Part shown: piece after piece, positions 33,044-42,410 of the stretch
Layout of the letters: each line of letters opens with the position of its first letter
How positions within the stretch are numbered: position 1 is the stretch's first letter
Assembly: GCF_003925875.1 (NCBI RefSeq)
Contig: NZ_AP019309.1
Span: forward strand, 1,984,001-2,048,000
Origin: Intestinibaculum porci
Lineage (GTDB): Bacteria > Bacillota_I > Bacilli_A > Erysipelotrichales > Coprobacillaceae
Direction of reading: 5' to 3'
DNA: 64,000 nucleotides
The notes under the pieces: generated by a model
What the model was told of the DNA's origin: nothing
The model's input: the letters and a program-made list of their open reading frames with translations, nothing else
Databases searched by the model: none
Position numbers and translations under genes: made by a program

Positions 33044-34624
33044 ATGGATTCTTTAGGAACACTATCAGTAAAATATGATAAAGCATGCAAAAAGATTGGT
33101 GACCTTAAAACAAGACTTTACGATTGTAATGAAGAACTGAAATCCAAAAAACAGAAGCTTGAATACAGGGATAACAGAATCGCAAAATTAAAGCAGCTTT
33201 GTCTTGAAAAAGATGAAATGATTAGAAATCTTAATGATGAAATTAACAGACTGAAAGACAAGATTGAATATCTTAATGCCATAAGCAATCATGACTCAAC
33301 TACCGTTGGTATTCCTACTGCGTCTACTCCTATAGGAAAAGCAAAATATAACTCAAGCATCAATTCCAGAGAGCCTACTGACAGAAAAATTGGAGGTCAG
33401 CCAGGACATTCTAAAAGTGAACTCGGTATTCCTGATGATATTGACGAAGAAATTGAATATGTGGCAGATGATGCAACTGAGTGTCCGAAATGTGGTTCTC
33501 ATGAACTTGTTTTCACCGGCAAAACTAAAGCTGTATATGAGAAAACTATTAGCATCAAGCCTATAAACCTCAAAAAGGTTTTCTATCAATACAAATGCGG
33601 AAGCTGCGGGACTACATTTTTTCTTGGCCTGAAGCCTAATGAAAGATCAGCCTGTCACTATGGGACGGCAGTACAGGCCGTTGGCTTATCGCTAATGAAT
33701 ACCTGCAATGTTCCTATTAACAAGGTTAAAACCTTTTTTGAGGGGATCACAAACGGAGAAATAAGTCCGTCAGAAGGCTACCTTGCAAAACTTCCTATGA
33801 TTGCATCAAAAAAGTTATCTGAGTTCCGTATAGTTTTAAAGAATCTAATGCTCCAAAGAACTCTCGTATATTGGGATGACACTGTTATCAATATTAATAC
33901 AAAGAAAGGCTGCCTGCGCTTTTACGGAGATGAAACACTCTCATATTATACGGCTCATGAGAAGAAAGATCTTGAAGGGATTGAAGAAGACAAAGTCCTA
34001 ACACTACTCACTGAAGAGCAAAAAACGATGCATGATCACAATAAAGTGAACTATAACGCTAAATTCAAGTTTGGCAACCTTGAATGCAATCAGCACCTTC
34101 AGCGTGACCTCAAAAAAATCGCTATTGATACAAAACATGATGAGCTTATGGAACTGAAAGATCTTATTTCCGATACCATCCACAAACGCAAAGAAGCCAT
34201 AAACAAGGGAGAGACTCGCTTTAGTGATGAATTTATTGAAAACTTTAACAAAAAAGTTAATGATATACTCAACCGAGCGGAAAAGAGAAACAAAAAAGAT
34301 TATGATGCATACTTTGGAAGATCCGAGAAGACGCTAATTAAGCGTATACGTGATTATTATGATAATTACTTTGCTTGGGTAAATGATTTCACTCTTCCGA
34401 CAACCAATAATTGCGCAGAACGCGGACTTAGAGTCGTAAAAAGCCATATGCGATCATCAGGACAGTTCCAAAATATTCAAAACGCTCAGTATTACGCAGA
34501 TGCCAAAACGTATATAGAAACCTGCAGGAAAAACGGAATAAATGAGATCTATGCAATGATACGACTTTATGAAGGTGATCCAATAACGGTAAAAGAAATA
34601 TTCTCAGGGGAAGATCTCTCCTGA
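33044..34624 (+). CDS. IS66-family transposase (single-ORF type)
   Basis: 526 aa. Long N-terminal coiled coil (about 10-85), then the KIGGQPGHSKSE segment and a zinc-binding region CPKCGSHELVF / YKCGSCGTTF. The DDE domain has VYWDDTVININ as first Asp and NNCAERGLRVVKSHMRSSG as the C-terminal catalytic region. The family C-terminal YIETCRKNGINEIYAMIRL is present. Ribosome binding site AAGGAG. Appears intact. Confidence 0.92.
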   Translation: MDSLGTLSVKYDKACKKIGDLKTRLYDCNEELKSKKQKLEYRDNRIAKLKQLCLEKDEMIRNLNDEINRLKDKIEYLNAISNHDSTTVGIPTASTPIGKAKYNSSINSREPTDRKIGGQPGHSKSELGIPDDIDEEIEYVADDATECPKCGSHELVFTGKTKAVYEKTISIKPINLKKVFYQYKCGSCGTTFFLGLKPNERSACHYGTAVQAVGLSLMNTCNVPINKVKTFFEGITNGEISPSEGYLAKLPMIASKKLSEFRIVLKNLMLQRTLVYWDDTVININTKKGCLRFYGDETLSYYTAHEKKDLEGIEEDKVLTLLTEEQKTMHDHNKVNYNAKFKFGNLECNQHLQRDLKKIAIDTKHDELMELKDLISDTIHKRKEAINKGETRFSDEFIENFNKKVNDILNRAEKRNKKDYDAYFGRSEKTLIKRIRDYYDNYFAWVNDFTLPTTNNCAERGLRVVKSHMRSSGQFQNIQNAQYYADAKTYIETCRKNGINEIYAMIRLYEGDPITVKEIFSGEDLS

Positions 34625-34756
34625 GAATCGACAAACCGTTATAATGGTGGAATAAGGTATCATAGCCATTACCTGAAATCAGATTTAACATCATGCTTCA
34701 TTTCGCTGTGTATACATTTTACATACCTCTTTACTACAATTAAAACAAGGCCGTAT

Positions 34757-34785
34757 CACGGGCACCGTTCCGTGCTCTTTTTAGG
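34757..34785 (+). terminator. Terminator of IS66-like transposase
   Basis: A GC-rich stem (GGGCAC / GTGCTC with one G-T pair) is followed by TTTTT. It lies about 130 nt after the transposase stop and inside the element. Confidence 0.7.
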
Positions 34786-35363
34786 TACAACTTTATATAT
34801 CAACTATATCTAACCGTGAATAGTAACCATGAAAATAATCGCCAGACTTAATGTCCTAAAGCTTTTAGGAAAGCTATATAACGACACCTTCACTGTGTTT
34901 GGATTCTACACAAGATATGTGAACATTGACGGAGAACCCGTTGAATACAGAATTATGCGCATCCGCTCTGGAAGAACCGGCATGACACACGCTGTGCTCT
35001 TTGATTTTATGGTGCCGTATCATCAGATCTCTTCCGAAGATCTGAATGCAGTGATCAGTGGCGATACCGATGATCTTCCTTACAGCGAAGCATATATCCG
35101 ATGGCTGACCAATGTCATCAGGCTTCACCGCATCACTGATTACGTTAGCGCATGTATGGCCTTCTGCAGAGGACACTTCATTGATAAGTGCGAAACTCTG
35201 GTGGTTGCCGTCTGACAAATTTATCTGTTTTTTCTCTTAATTTCTTATTAGAATCATTATAATTCTATGCGTATATTTCAAAAATAAAACTCTCACACGA
35301 CATGTTTTGAGTTAGTAAGTATTTCCTTCTATTATGATATTGTAAGCTTACAGGAGGTCATAA

Positions 35364-36917
35364 ATGAAGAAAAGCAACGATAACGAAATAGTGTTTGCCG
35401 ACATAATCCCTGGTGAAAACGGCTTAATAGATGGGGATTTCATTCTCCAGCTTTTCAACCTGCATAAAGAAGACGTTGAGGATCTTTCATGCATTCATCA
35501 GGCAGACGGCATTTACGTTTTTATTACGCTAGCCGCAAGAAAGCACGAATGTCCGTACTGCACCACGCCCACCAAGAAAATCAAAGGCTATCACACCAAG
35601 AAGATCACCCATTCGATCTTTCACAACATCAACTGCTATATTGAATACCATGTTAGACGCTATGAATGCACTGCATGCGGCAAAACATTTAATGAAGACA
35701 ACCCCTTCTCAGAAGGCCATTCCACAATCAGTGTGCTGACCGTGTATAATGTCCTGACTGCATTGAGAAATCCTAAACTGAGCTATGAGGATGTCGCCAA
35801 AACGTTTAATATTTCTGCCTCTTCGGTAATGATCATATTTGACAGACACGTTCAGATTCCCAGAAAGCCGCTTCCCAAGTATATTCTAATCGACGAAGTT
35901 CATGCCGTTGACAGCCGCGATTCAAAGTATGCGTGCGTTATCATGGACTTTGTAACGCAGGACATCATCGACATTCTGCCAACAAGAAGAAAGGAGGATC
36001 TTGTCAGATACTTCACTCTTATTCCCCGGGAGGAGCGTGAAAAAGTTGAAATCATCTGCTCTGACTGCTGGAAAACCTATCGTGAAATCACCAGGATATG
36101 CTTTCCTAACGCTATCCATGCCTGCGATGAATTTCACATCATTCAGATTTTTACAGAAATTTACAAAGGATTGCGAGTTGATACAATGAAGGCCGCTAAA
36201 AATAAGCGTGACAAGCTCGAAAAGTATCTCACTACCCCTAACGGCCGCAAGTATCTCAACCCCGAATGGAATAAATATGACATCCAGCATTATCTTCTCA
36301 GCAAGTGGAACTGGCTTCTGATGAAGTCTGATGAATATAAAAGCAAAGATAACAAGAAAAAAAAGAAGAAAAAAGGCAAGCACGCTGACGATGAGGAGCT
36401 GCCTATCCTGGATCCTAACAGAGCAAAGAAGATGAACAAAAAGCTGGGCAGATATCTCAATTTCTATGATATCCATAACCTTCTGATTGAAACCAATCCT
36501 GATCTGGCTGAAGCAGAAAACTTCTACGACAAGCTTAGAGCGTTTTACCACACAATCAGCTACAATGAAGCCAGAGAAGCGCTCAATTCCCTGATTGGAG
36601 AACTGAGAATGTCTAACGTTCCTGAAATATGCGGATATGCCAGCACCCTCAGCGAATGGAAAAAATCAATCGTCAATTCGTTCATCATTATTGACGATAC
36701 GGGCACTCATATTTCGACCGGGAAAATTGAATCACGGAATAAAATCATCAAAGACGTAAAGAGGGCTTCAAACGGTGTGAGAAACTTCCAGAGATTCAGA
36801 AACCGCTGCCTCTTTGCGATAAACACAGATACGCCAATCTACATGCCTTATACGCCTAAAAGAAGAATTGATGACGATAATGATCGCAGCAATAAATCTA
36901 AAAAAACAAGCAAATAA
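35364..36917 (+). CDS. ISL3-family transposase
   Basis: 517 aa. The N-terminal zf-ISL3 zinc finger shows HECPYCTTPTKKIKGYHTKK and YECTACGKTFNED; a helix-turn-helix region (SYEDVAKTFNISASSVMIIF) follows. DDE core: ILIDEVHAVDSR, IICSDCWKTYREI and, after a long Lys-rich insertion (residues about 330-345), STGKIESRNKIIKDVKR. Ribosome binding site ACAGGAGGTC. Intact. Confidence 0.93.
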   Translation: MKKSNDNEIVFADIIPGENGLIDGDFILQLFNLHKEDVEDLSCIHQADGIYVFITLAARKHECPYCTTPTKKIKGYHTKKITHSIFHNINCYIEYHVRRYECTACGKTFNEDNPFSEGHSTISVLTVYNVLTALRNPKLSYEDVAKTFNISASSVMIIFDRHVQIPRKPLPKYILIDEVHAVDSRDSKYACVIMDFVTQDIIDILPTRRKEDLVRYFTLIPREEREKVEIICSDCWKTYREITRICFPNAIHACDEFHIIQIFTEIYKGLRVDTMKAAKNKRDKLEKYLTTPNGRKYLNPEWNKYDIQHYLLSKWNWLLMKSDEYKSKDNKKKKKKKGKHADDEELPILDPNRAKKMNKKLGRYLNFYDIHNLLIETNPDLAEAENFYDKLRAFYHTISYNEAREALNSLIGELRMSNVPEICGYASTLSEWKKSIVNSFIIIDDTGTHISTGKIESRNKIIKDVKRASNGVRNFQRFRNRCLFAINTDTPIYMPYTPKRRIDDDNDRSNKSKKTSK

Positions 36918-37227
36918 TGATGCTTCATCATGAACCCTGCAGCCGCACTACCGGCACGTATATACTCCGCGGCATTAGCGATCATGTCAACGCATCGTCT
37001 CTGCAATGAGAATCATTTTTAAAGCCGTGCCGGCACTTATATCATCAACATTAAACATTGACAACTGAATAACGCATATACATCAGAGATGCATCATTAA
37101 TTACTAAGCCACTGGATAATGCCTGGGAATGGCTTATAAGCTTTCATTACTCCTCATTTGGCAGTCCAGTGGCTGCAAATGAGGATTTTTTACAAGTCAA
37201 TTCATATACAGGAAAGGAGAATTAACT
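36918..37227 (+). other. Structured non-coding region in the ISL3 element
   Basis: There are 310 nt without an ORF between transposase and passenger gene. It contains a distant inverted repeat CCGGCACG / CGTGCCGG (36951-36958 and 37026-37033) enclosing 67 nt, an AAGCCA / TGGCTT pair near 37107-37136, and the terminator at 37151-37190. It may be a structured 3' UTR or small RNA; no family recognised. Confidence 0.4.
37151..37190 (+). terminator. Intrinsic terminator in the ISL3 element
   Basis: Stem TCCTCATTTG.CAG / CTG.CAAATGAGGA is followed by six T. It separates the transposase transcript from the downstream passenger gene. Confidence 0.85.
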
Positions 37228-37725
37228 ATGGCAATGAAAGACTATGAAATCAGCTCAGATCCTCTTACAGAGAAGGATGATGACTATGATCCGGAAATGT
37301 ACGAAGACGGCAGCGTAGAAGCGATGGGAGCATACTATACCTATATCGCTAATTCACTGTCCAGAATCAAAACAGCGCTAAGCGCAACCTCCAGCAGCAA
37401 GAAAATAAAGGAACTGATGTCATCGGATGAAAACATTAATATTTATCAGATGCTTATTGATGATCCCCGCCTCATGAAGGATATAAGAGAGGCAATGAGC
37501 AGTGATATCATTAAGCCTTTTGACGAGGATAACCTGTTAGAATTATACATGAATAAAGTATCAGATTTAATCAGCCAGATTGAATACGTATATCCTGAAA
37601 GATATATGACTCTTATGCACAAGATACTCCCCTACAGCGTAGCATCATATTATGATCAGATGGTTTCCGAAGAAAACGACAGGGATTTTGAATATGCCAT
37701 CCAGGATGATGATGTACAGTTCTAA
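37228..37725 (+). CDS. Hypothetical acidic passenger protein of the ISL3 element (165 aa)
   Basis: Unrecognised. Very acidic ends (DPLTEKDDDYDPEMYEDGS; DRDFEYAIQDDDVQF) enclose a helical middle (IANSLSRIKTALSA; NLLELYMNKVSDLISQIEYV). Strong ribosome binding site GAAAGGAG. It lies inside the element, after a terminator, so it probably has its own promoter. Acidic small proteins can mimic DNA, but there is no direct support for that here. Confidence 0.55.
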   Translation: MAMKDYEISSDPLTEKDDDYDPEMYEDGSVEAMGAYYTYIANSLSRIKTALSATSSSKKIKELMSSDENINIYQMLIDDPRLMKDIREAMSSDIIKPFDEDNLLELYMNKVSDLISQIEYVYPERYMTLMHKILPYSVASYYDQMVSEENDRDFEYAIQDDDVQF

Positions 37726-38212
37726 AAATGTGCATAACTGTATCGCTTTGAATGCAGTGAAAACAGCATAATAAGAAGGAGACTCGTTATTTCCTTCTTT
37801 TAATATTTCAATTAGCAAGCATGACTGAGCTGTATTTTGGATTTAAACAAACATACTGAAAATATATAGACATAACAAATAAAAGAAGATGTATATTGTT
37901 TATACATCTTCCTAAAGGTCTCCAAGAGATTATGGGGTCTTATCAATTTAACTTAATAAATTTGGTTAGTTATGACTTACCCCATCAATTTCCTGAGAGC
38001 CAAGTCCTTCACAGAAATGTGAGGTGCGAAGTTCCACATTTTTCGCTACAATCTTTTTTCATTATTAGCAATCAATTTAGTAAAATCAGACATGTTTTGA
38101 CCTCTGAATTTCTAATAAGCGCTAACGAATTCCTTTAATAAAGGCATTTGTAAGACAAAACTACACAAAACCGGAATTTAAATTTAAGCGGAATTTACTT
38201 TTTCAATTGAGG
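37726..38212 (+). other. ISL3 right end followed by IS30-like right end
   Basis: No gene. 37726-38001 is the AT-rich right end of the ISL3 element. 38010-38212 is the displaced 3' end of IS30-like copy 1 and matches 45988-46190 of copy 2 base for base as far as I could compare. Confidence 0.85.
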
Positions 38213-38223
38213 ATATTTGCGTT

Positions 38224-38874
38224 TTAGTCTTCTTTGATCAGCGCTAAACCAGCTGAAGCGCCAATACGGCTAGCCCCTGCATCAATCATTGCTAACATTT
38301 CTTCACGGGTATGGATCCCGCCGGAAGCTTTCACTTTAGCGTGATCGCCTACTGTCTTCTTCATTAAAGCAACATCTTCGACCGTGGCTCCGCCAGTTGA
38401 GAACCCAGTCGATGTCTTGACGAATTCAGCGCCCGCCTGAACGGATAATTCACAGGCACGCACTTTTTCTTCTTCGGTTAATAAGCAGGTTTCAATAATG
38501 ACTTTGGTAATCTTGCCAGCGCTATGTGCTTCTTCAACAACAGCTTTAATATCATTGACAACCGCTGCATCGTCATGATCTTTTAACGCACCGACATTAA
38601 TGACCATATCAACTTCATCAGCGCCATGTGCTAAAGCATCCTTAGCTTCAAAAGCTTTTGACGCTGTCGATGTTGCACCTAATGGGAAACCAATCACAGT
38701 GCAGACATGAACATCACAATCCTTTAAAAAGTCTGCACAGAAAGGCACCCAGTACGGATTGACGCAGACAGAAGCGAAATCATTGTCTTTCGCTTCCTGA
38801 CAAATACGCGTAATATCGGCTTTGGTCACCTGTGGTTTTAATAATGTGTGGTCGATGAATTTATTATATTTCAT
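38224..38874 (-). CDS. deoC: Deoxyribose-phosphate aldolase
   Basis: 216 aa from ATG 38874 ([14 protein letters not shown]), with ribosome binding site GGAGGAAAAGAGG. DeoC motifs: [63 protein letters not shown] (Schiff-base Lys) and VKASGGIHT. It cleaves 2-deoxyribose-5-phosphate to glyceraldehyde-3-phosphate and acetaldehyde in deoxynucleoside breakdown. It overlaps the end of the murE-like gene by 11 nt. IS30-like copy 1 is inserted within its stop codon, but the 13-bp duplication recreates the stop. Confidence 0.95.
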   Translation of the reverse strand: MKYNKFIDHTLLKPQVTKADITRICQEAKDNDFASVCVNPYWVPFCADFLKDCDVHVCTVIGFPLGATSTASKAFEAKDALAHGADEVDMVINVGALKDHDDAAVVNDIKAVVEEAHSAGKITKVIIETCLLTEEEKVRACELSVQAGAEFVKTSTGFSTGGATVEDVALMKKTVGDHAKVKASGGIHTREEMLAMIDAGASRIGASAGLALIKED

Positions 38875-40336
38875 CCTCTTTTCCTCCTCCAAAAATCTCT
38901 TCTACCGCTTTTAATGCGATATATTTATCGCCCGGATAAGGCTGATTGCCAACTGATGATTTCATAAACTGCTCATGGCCTTTGCCTAAGATGAGGATCA
39001 AATCCTCATTGCAGGCCATTTCAATAGCCTGATAGATCGCGACACGGCGATCGGTCACAATGACCGAAACGGTCTCTTTTAATAAATCCTGCATTGCTTC
39101 ACAGGAGTCTAACATATTGTCATCGCGATCATCTTCCTGGGTTAAAATCACCTGGTCGCAGTACTTATTGGCTATTTTTGCAATGCGATTGCGTTTATTA
39201 ATTTCTTTTTTACTTGGCACGCCAATAATCGCAATAATGCGGCTGTTTGGTTTAATGACGCTTTTCGCAAAGCGGAACACCTGACCATAAGCATGGACAT
39301 ACTGACAGAAGTCCACAATCACATGAAATGGTGTATGGGTCTCTAATAACTCCATCCGGCCATCAACGGGACTGATATAGTCAATGGCCGAGACAATCTG
39401 TTCAATCGGCATTTCAAGAGCCATTAACACGGTTAATGTGGCTAAGGTATTAGAAACATTAAATCGGCCTAAAAGCGGCACATTGACATGATACACCTCA
39501 TCTTTGATAAAGAGATCAAATTCCGTATGATCAATAAAGACACGTACATTTTTCGCCATAATATCCGCTTTATGATCAATACCATAAGTCAGACGATGGG
39601 CTTTGATCTTTGCATTTTGCGCTAAGAAATGATTAAAGCGCACTTCATCGGCATTGAGAATGACAAAGCCTTTCTCATTGACTAATTCAAAGAGTTTCAT
39701 TTTCGCTCGCATCAGGTTTTCCATCGTGCCATGAAAATCTAAATGTTCTTCATGAATGTTGGTGAAGACGGCTATATCGAAATCAATCGAATCAACACGC
39801 TTTAACGCCAAGCCATGGGACGATACTTCTATTGTAACACCTTTTACATCACTTTTAACCATTTCATTAAGCGTACGATGCAAAAAGATTGTCTCCGGAG
39901 TTGTATACGAAGACTGAATGACAGTGGAACCATATTGGGCATCATTGGTGCCAATATAGCCCATCTTTAAATAATGATTCAAAACATCACGGATCGTTAA
40001 AGCCACCACTGTTTTCCCGCTGGTACCAGTAATCCCGATCACGGTCATCTTATAAGACGGATAATCATAGAAAATATTGGCGACGCGGTTGAGTTCATCT
40101 AAGACATCCTTCACCTGGATATAGAGAACACCAGGATACTTACGTTTAAGCGGTTTGGAGTGGACAATGACTTTAGCCCCCTGGAAAACCGCATCATCGG
40201 CATAACGATGACCATCAGTTGTTAAACCTTCAATACAAAAAAAGACCGAATCTTTCCCTACATAGCGAGAATCGCTATGGAGAGAAATAATCTTAAAGTC
40301 TTCTTTGACATCAAATAATTCATTAACCCTTTTCAT
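38864..40336 (-). CDS. MurE-like Mur ligase (divergent)
   Basis: 490 aa. Three Mur ligase domains: N-terminal ([20 protein letters not shown]), central ATPase ([10 protein letters not shown]-loop, [43 protein letters not shown] with the Lys usually carbamylated), and C-terminal ([15 protein letters not shown]). It resembles UDP-MurNAc-tripeptide synthetase MurE, which adds lysine or diaminopimelate. The usual DYAHxPD segment is [12 protein letters not shown], and the DNPR or DDP substrate motif is TQEDDRDDN. It may therefore be a specialised paralogue. ATG 40336 is chosen for GGTAGGTG spacing. Confidence 0.78.
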   Translation of the reverse strand: MKRVNELFDVKEDFKIISLHSDSRYVGKDSVFFCIEGLTTDGHRYADDAVFQGAKVIVHSKPLKRKYPGVLYIQVKDVLDELNRVANIFYDYPSYKMTVIGITGTSGKTVVALTIRDVLNHYLKMGYIGTNDAQYGSTVIQSSYTTPETIFLHRTLNEMVKSDVKGVTIEVSSHGLALKRVDSIDFDIAVFTNIHEEHLDFHGTMENLMRAKMKLFELVNEKGFVILNADEVRFNHFLAQNAKIKAHRLTYGIDHKADIMAKNVRVFIDHTEFDLFIKDEVYHVNVPLLGRFNVSNTLATLTVLMALEMPIEQIVSAIDYISPVDGRMELLETHTPFHVIVDFCQYVHAYGQVFRFAKSVIKPNSRIIAIIGVPSKKEINKRNRIAKIANKYCDQVILTQEDDRDDNMLDSCEAMQDLLKETVSVIVTDRRVAIYQAIEMACNEDLILILGKGHEQFMKSSVGNQPYPGDKYIALKAVEEIFGGGKEDEI

Positions 40337-41627
40337 GTAATTCACCTACCAAATCATAGCCGATGCGATCCGTGATCTTTACGGTATGAATATCGCCTTC
40401 ATGAATGGCAGGATCTTTTACTTTCACAAGCAGATAGTTAGAGGCATGCCCCTGCATATAACCATCTTTTTCTTCTTCAAACAGGACTTCTAAGTCTTTG
40501 CCCATTTGCCATGACGCAAATTCGGTGCGTAATTCATCAGAAAGGGCCATTAACCGTCTGACACGATCTTTCTTAACATCGCCTGGCACCTGTTCCTTGA
40601 ACTTTTCCGCTGGGGTATTTTTACGTGGTGAATAAGGGAAGACATGAAGCTGATTGAAGTGATTCTTCTTGATCCAGTTATACGTGGTCATGAAGTCTTC
40701 TTCGGTTTCCCCTGGGAAACCAACAATCACATCTGTGGTCACAGATAAGCTTGGCAGTCCTTTCTTTAAGGCATTGAGTTTTTCTTCAAATTCAGATGTT
40801 GTATAGGTCCGATTCATGCGTTTAAGAATCTTATCGCACCCGGACTGAATAGGAATATGTAAATGATCGACAATAATTGGGGATTCATCGATCAAACGAA
40901 TAATCTCGGGAGTAATCTGACCCATTTCAATAGATGAGATACGTAAACGTTTTAATCCATTGACTTTATGGGTTAAATCATTGAGTAAATCGTAGAAGCT
41001 GTAATCTTCTAAATCATTGCCGTAACCAGCGGTATGAATGCCCGTTAAGACAATTTCCTTAAAGCCGTTATCGACCAGACGCTGAGCCTGCTCAAGCACT
41101 TCCTGCGGATTGCAGGAACGAATCCCGCCGCGGGCATAAGGAATAATGCAGTAGGTGCAGAATTTATTACAGCCATCCTGAATCTTCATGAATGCACGGG
41201 TACGGTTTTCATAAGAGAAAATCTTCAAGCGTTCAAACTGATGAAGATTCATGACATCTTCAACGTCAACGATCGTTTCTTTTTTTGCTTTATAAGCATT
41301 GACATAATCGACGATTTTATTACGATGCTGCGTTCCGATAACGATATCAACGCCATCAATGGCTTTGACTTCATCACTGGAAACCTGGGCATAACAGCCA
41401 ACCACGGCGATAATCGCATCCGGATTGGTCCGTTTGGCTTTACGAATCATCTGACGTGATTTCTGATCGCCAGTATTAGTGACGGTACATGTATTGATGA
41501 CATAGACATCAGCCTTTTCATCAAAGTTTTTGCTGGTGTAGCCGTCTTTTTCAAAAAGTTCCAGCATTCCTTCTGTTTCATAAGTATTGACTTTACAGCC
41601 TAAAGTATGAAATGCAACTGTGGGCAT
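40323..41627 (-). CDS. mtaB: tRNA t6A37 methylthiotransferase
   Basis: 434 aa. N-terminal MTTase domain with Cys in LGCKVNTYE, NTCTVTN and VVGCYAQ (second iron-sulfur cluster). Radical SAM domain with CNKFCTYCIIPYARG (CxxxCxxC). C-terminal TRAM domain (GYMQGHASNYLLVKV). It converts t6A37 to ms2t6A in ANN-decoding tRNAs. The position beside rsmE is the conserved Firmicutes order. It overlaps the murE-like start by 14 nt. Length is normal. Confidence 0.93.
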   Translation of the reverse strand: MPTVAFHTLGCKVNTYETEGMLELFEKDGYTSKNFDEKADVYVINTCTVTNTGDQKSRQMIRKAKRTNPDAIIAVVGCYAQVSSDEVKAIDGVDIVIGTQHRNKIVDYVNAYKAKKETIVDVEDVMNLHQFERLKIFSYENRTRAFMKIQDGCNKFCTYCIIPYARGGIRSCNPQEVLEQAQRLVDNGFKEIVLTGIHTAGYGNDLEDYSFYDLLNDLTHKVNGLKRLRISSIEMGQITPEIIRLIDESPIIVDHLHIPIQSGCDKILKRMNRTYTTSEFEEKLNALKKGLPSLSVTTDVIVGFPGETEEDFMTTYNWIKKNHFNQLHVFPYSPRKNTPAEKFKEQVPGDVKKDRVRRLMALSDELRTEFASWQMGKDLEVLFEEEKDGYMQGHASNYLLVKVKDPAIHEGDIHTVKITDRIGYDLVGELHEKG

Positions 41628-41642
41628 AGGCTCACTCCTTTT

Positions 41643-42410
41643 CTATACTGATTTAATAAGTTTCTTATATAATTTTTCTTCAATAAAGGTTCTGCCAACC
41701 ATGTAGTCAAGTAAATCACCATAATTTTCTTCAATACATAAGATTGCTAAAACCTGCAAATCTTTCCCGGTAATCTTTTCGGTCGTTTTCTCTCCTTCAA
41801 CACGCAGGGCATATAAGAAGCGTTTGTTGGGGCGATCGAAGAAATAGAGAGTCGTAAATTCTACCGAATAATAAACAGTGATTTCTTTGGTTTCATAGAC
41901 ATTTAATAATGAGGAAAAATCTGTTTTAAAAATACTCATGCCATAAATATCTTCCGGGGTATCTAAAAAGATATCCTGTTTTTCAATGATATTCTTATGC
42001 TGATTCAAAAAGACACGCTGAATATCATTGCGATACCAGGTATTAATTTCGGGATTAAAGCAAGGAATATAAATCGAATCACCGGCATTGGTTTTAAAAT
42101 GCGGCAGGCGTTCTAATAATGGTTTGATATCCTGGTTAAAAAGGCGCTGACGTTCACCATATTCTAACATGTCATACATATCACCGCCATCTTCACATTT
42201 AAATTCATCAAAAGCATCAATAATAGCCTTCCGATTAAGCAGCGCATTGACGAGTACTTCTAAATAAAATAAATCGATTTCATCACTTGGACGAGAATCA
42301 ACATCCACTTCATCTAACAATTCATCATTTTTCAAAATATGACGATAGATATGTGTTTTCTTATAATTTAATGGTTTGACTCTTTTATTGAGTTTATCAA
42401 TGATCTTCAT
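41643..42410 (-). CDS. Hypothetical protein (255 aa) between rsmE and mtaB
   Basis: Unrecognised. Soluble, acidic N-terminal half (NDELLDEVDVDSRPSDEIDL) and a beta-rich C-terminal half (EITVYYSVEFTTLYFFDRPN). The start overlaps the rsmE stop by 4 nt (ATGA), so it is translated with rsmE, and mtaB follows after 15 nt. The operon context suggests a housekeeping or RNA-related role; this is inference only. Confidence 0.7.
   Translation of the reverse strand: MKIIDKLNKRVKPLNYKKTHIYRHILKNDELLDEVDVDSRPSDEIDLFYLEVLVNALLNRKAIIDAFDEFKCEDGGDMYDMLEYGERQRLFNQDIKPLLERLPHFKTNAGDSIYIPCFNPEINTWYRNDIQRVFLNQHKNIIEKQDIFLDTPEDIYGMSIFKTDFSSLLNVYETKEITVYYSVEFTTLYFFDRPNKRFLYALRVEGEKTTEKITGKDLQVLAILCIEENYGDLLDYMVGRTFIEEKLYKKLIKSV

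Larger units (their letters stand above)
32388..34827 (+). mobile_element. IS66-like element nested in the ISL3 element (2440 bp)
   Basis: Inverted ends GTTACTATTCAC (left) and the reverse complement GTGAATAGTAAC (right) are perfect over 12 bp. They are flanked by an 8-bp duplication CATGAAAA (32380-32387 and 34828-34835). It carries a small accessory gene and one IS66-type transposase, with no tnpA/tnpB, i.e. the ISBst12-like simplified layout. A 280-nt AT-rich non-coding region lies between the left end and the first gene. Confidence 0.93.
32327..35215 (+). pseudogene. ISL3-associated DUF6431-like accessory gene split by an IS66-like element
   Basis: The first 61 nt (32327-32387, MSIIQRPKKSKPF...) and the rest (34836-35215) join exactly in frame when the nested IS66-like element and one CATGAAAA copy are removed, giving about 146 aa. 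The core GFYTRYVNIDGEPVEYRIMR, then IRSGRTGMTHAVLFDFMVPY, matches the IS30-associated accessory protein. An ATG at 34829, created by the duplication, may still allow a 128-aa version. Function is unknown; it precedes the transposase in the element. Confidence 0.8.
32088..38001 (+). mobile_element. ISL3-family element inserted in IS30-like copy 1 (5914 bp including nested IS66-like)
   Basis: Flanked by a perfect 8-bp duplication AAGTCCTT (32080-32087 and 38002-38009), the size normal for ISL3. The right end reads inward GGCTCTCAGG, matching the ISL3 GGCTCT terminus; the left end GAGTCTC is degenerate. Without the nested IS66-like element it would be about 3466 bp. Genes are an accessory DUF6431-like gene (split), the transposase and a 165-aa passenger. 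It is inserted in the loop of the IS30-like element's own terminator-like hairpin, downstream of the transposase. Three TTTGGGGT repeats lie near the left end (32102-32202). Confidence 0.9.
29327..38212 (+). mobile_element. IS30-like element copy 1 (2964 bp), interrupted by an ISL3 element
   Basis: Flanked by a 13-bp duplication ATATTTGCGTTTT (29314-29326 and 38213-38225). Terminal inverted repeats read CGTCAATTGA / CCTCAATTGA followed by shared AAATTCC and CTTA blocks. Subtracting the ISL3 insertion (5914 bp plus 8-bp duplication) gives exactly 2964 bp, the same length as the intact copy 2. The insertion lies in the 3' non-coding part, so all three genes of this copy are intact. The right duplication overlaps the deoC stop codon, which is preserved. 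Confidence 0.95.
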
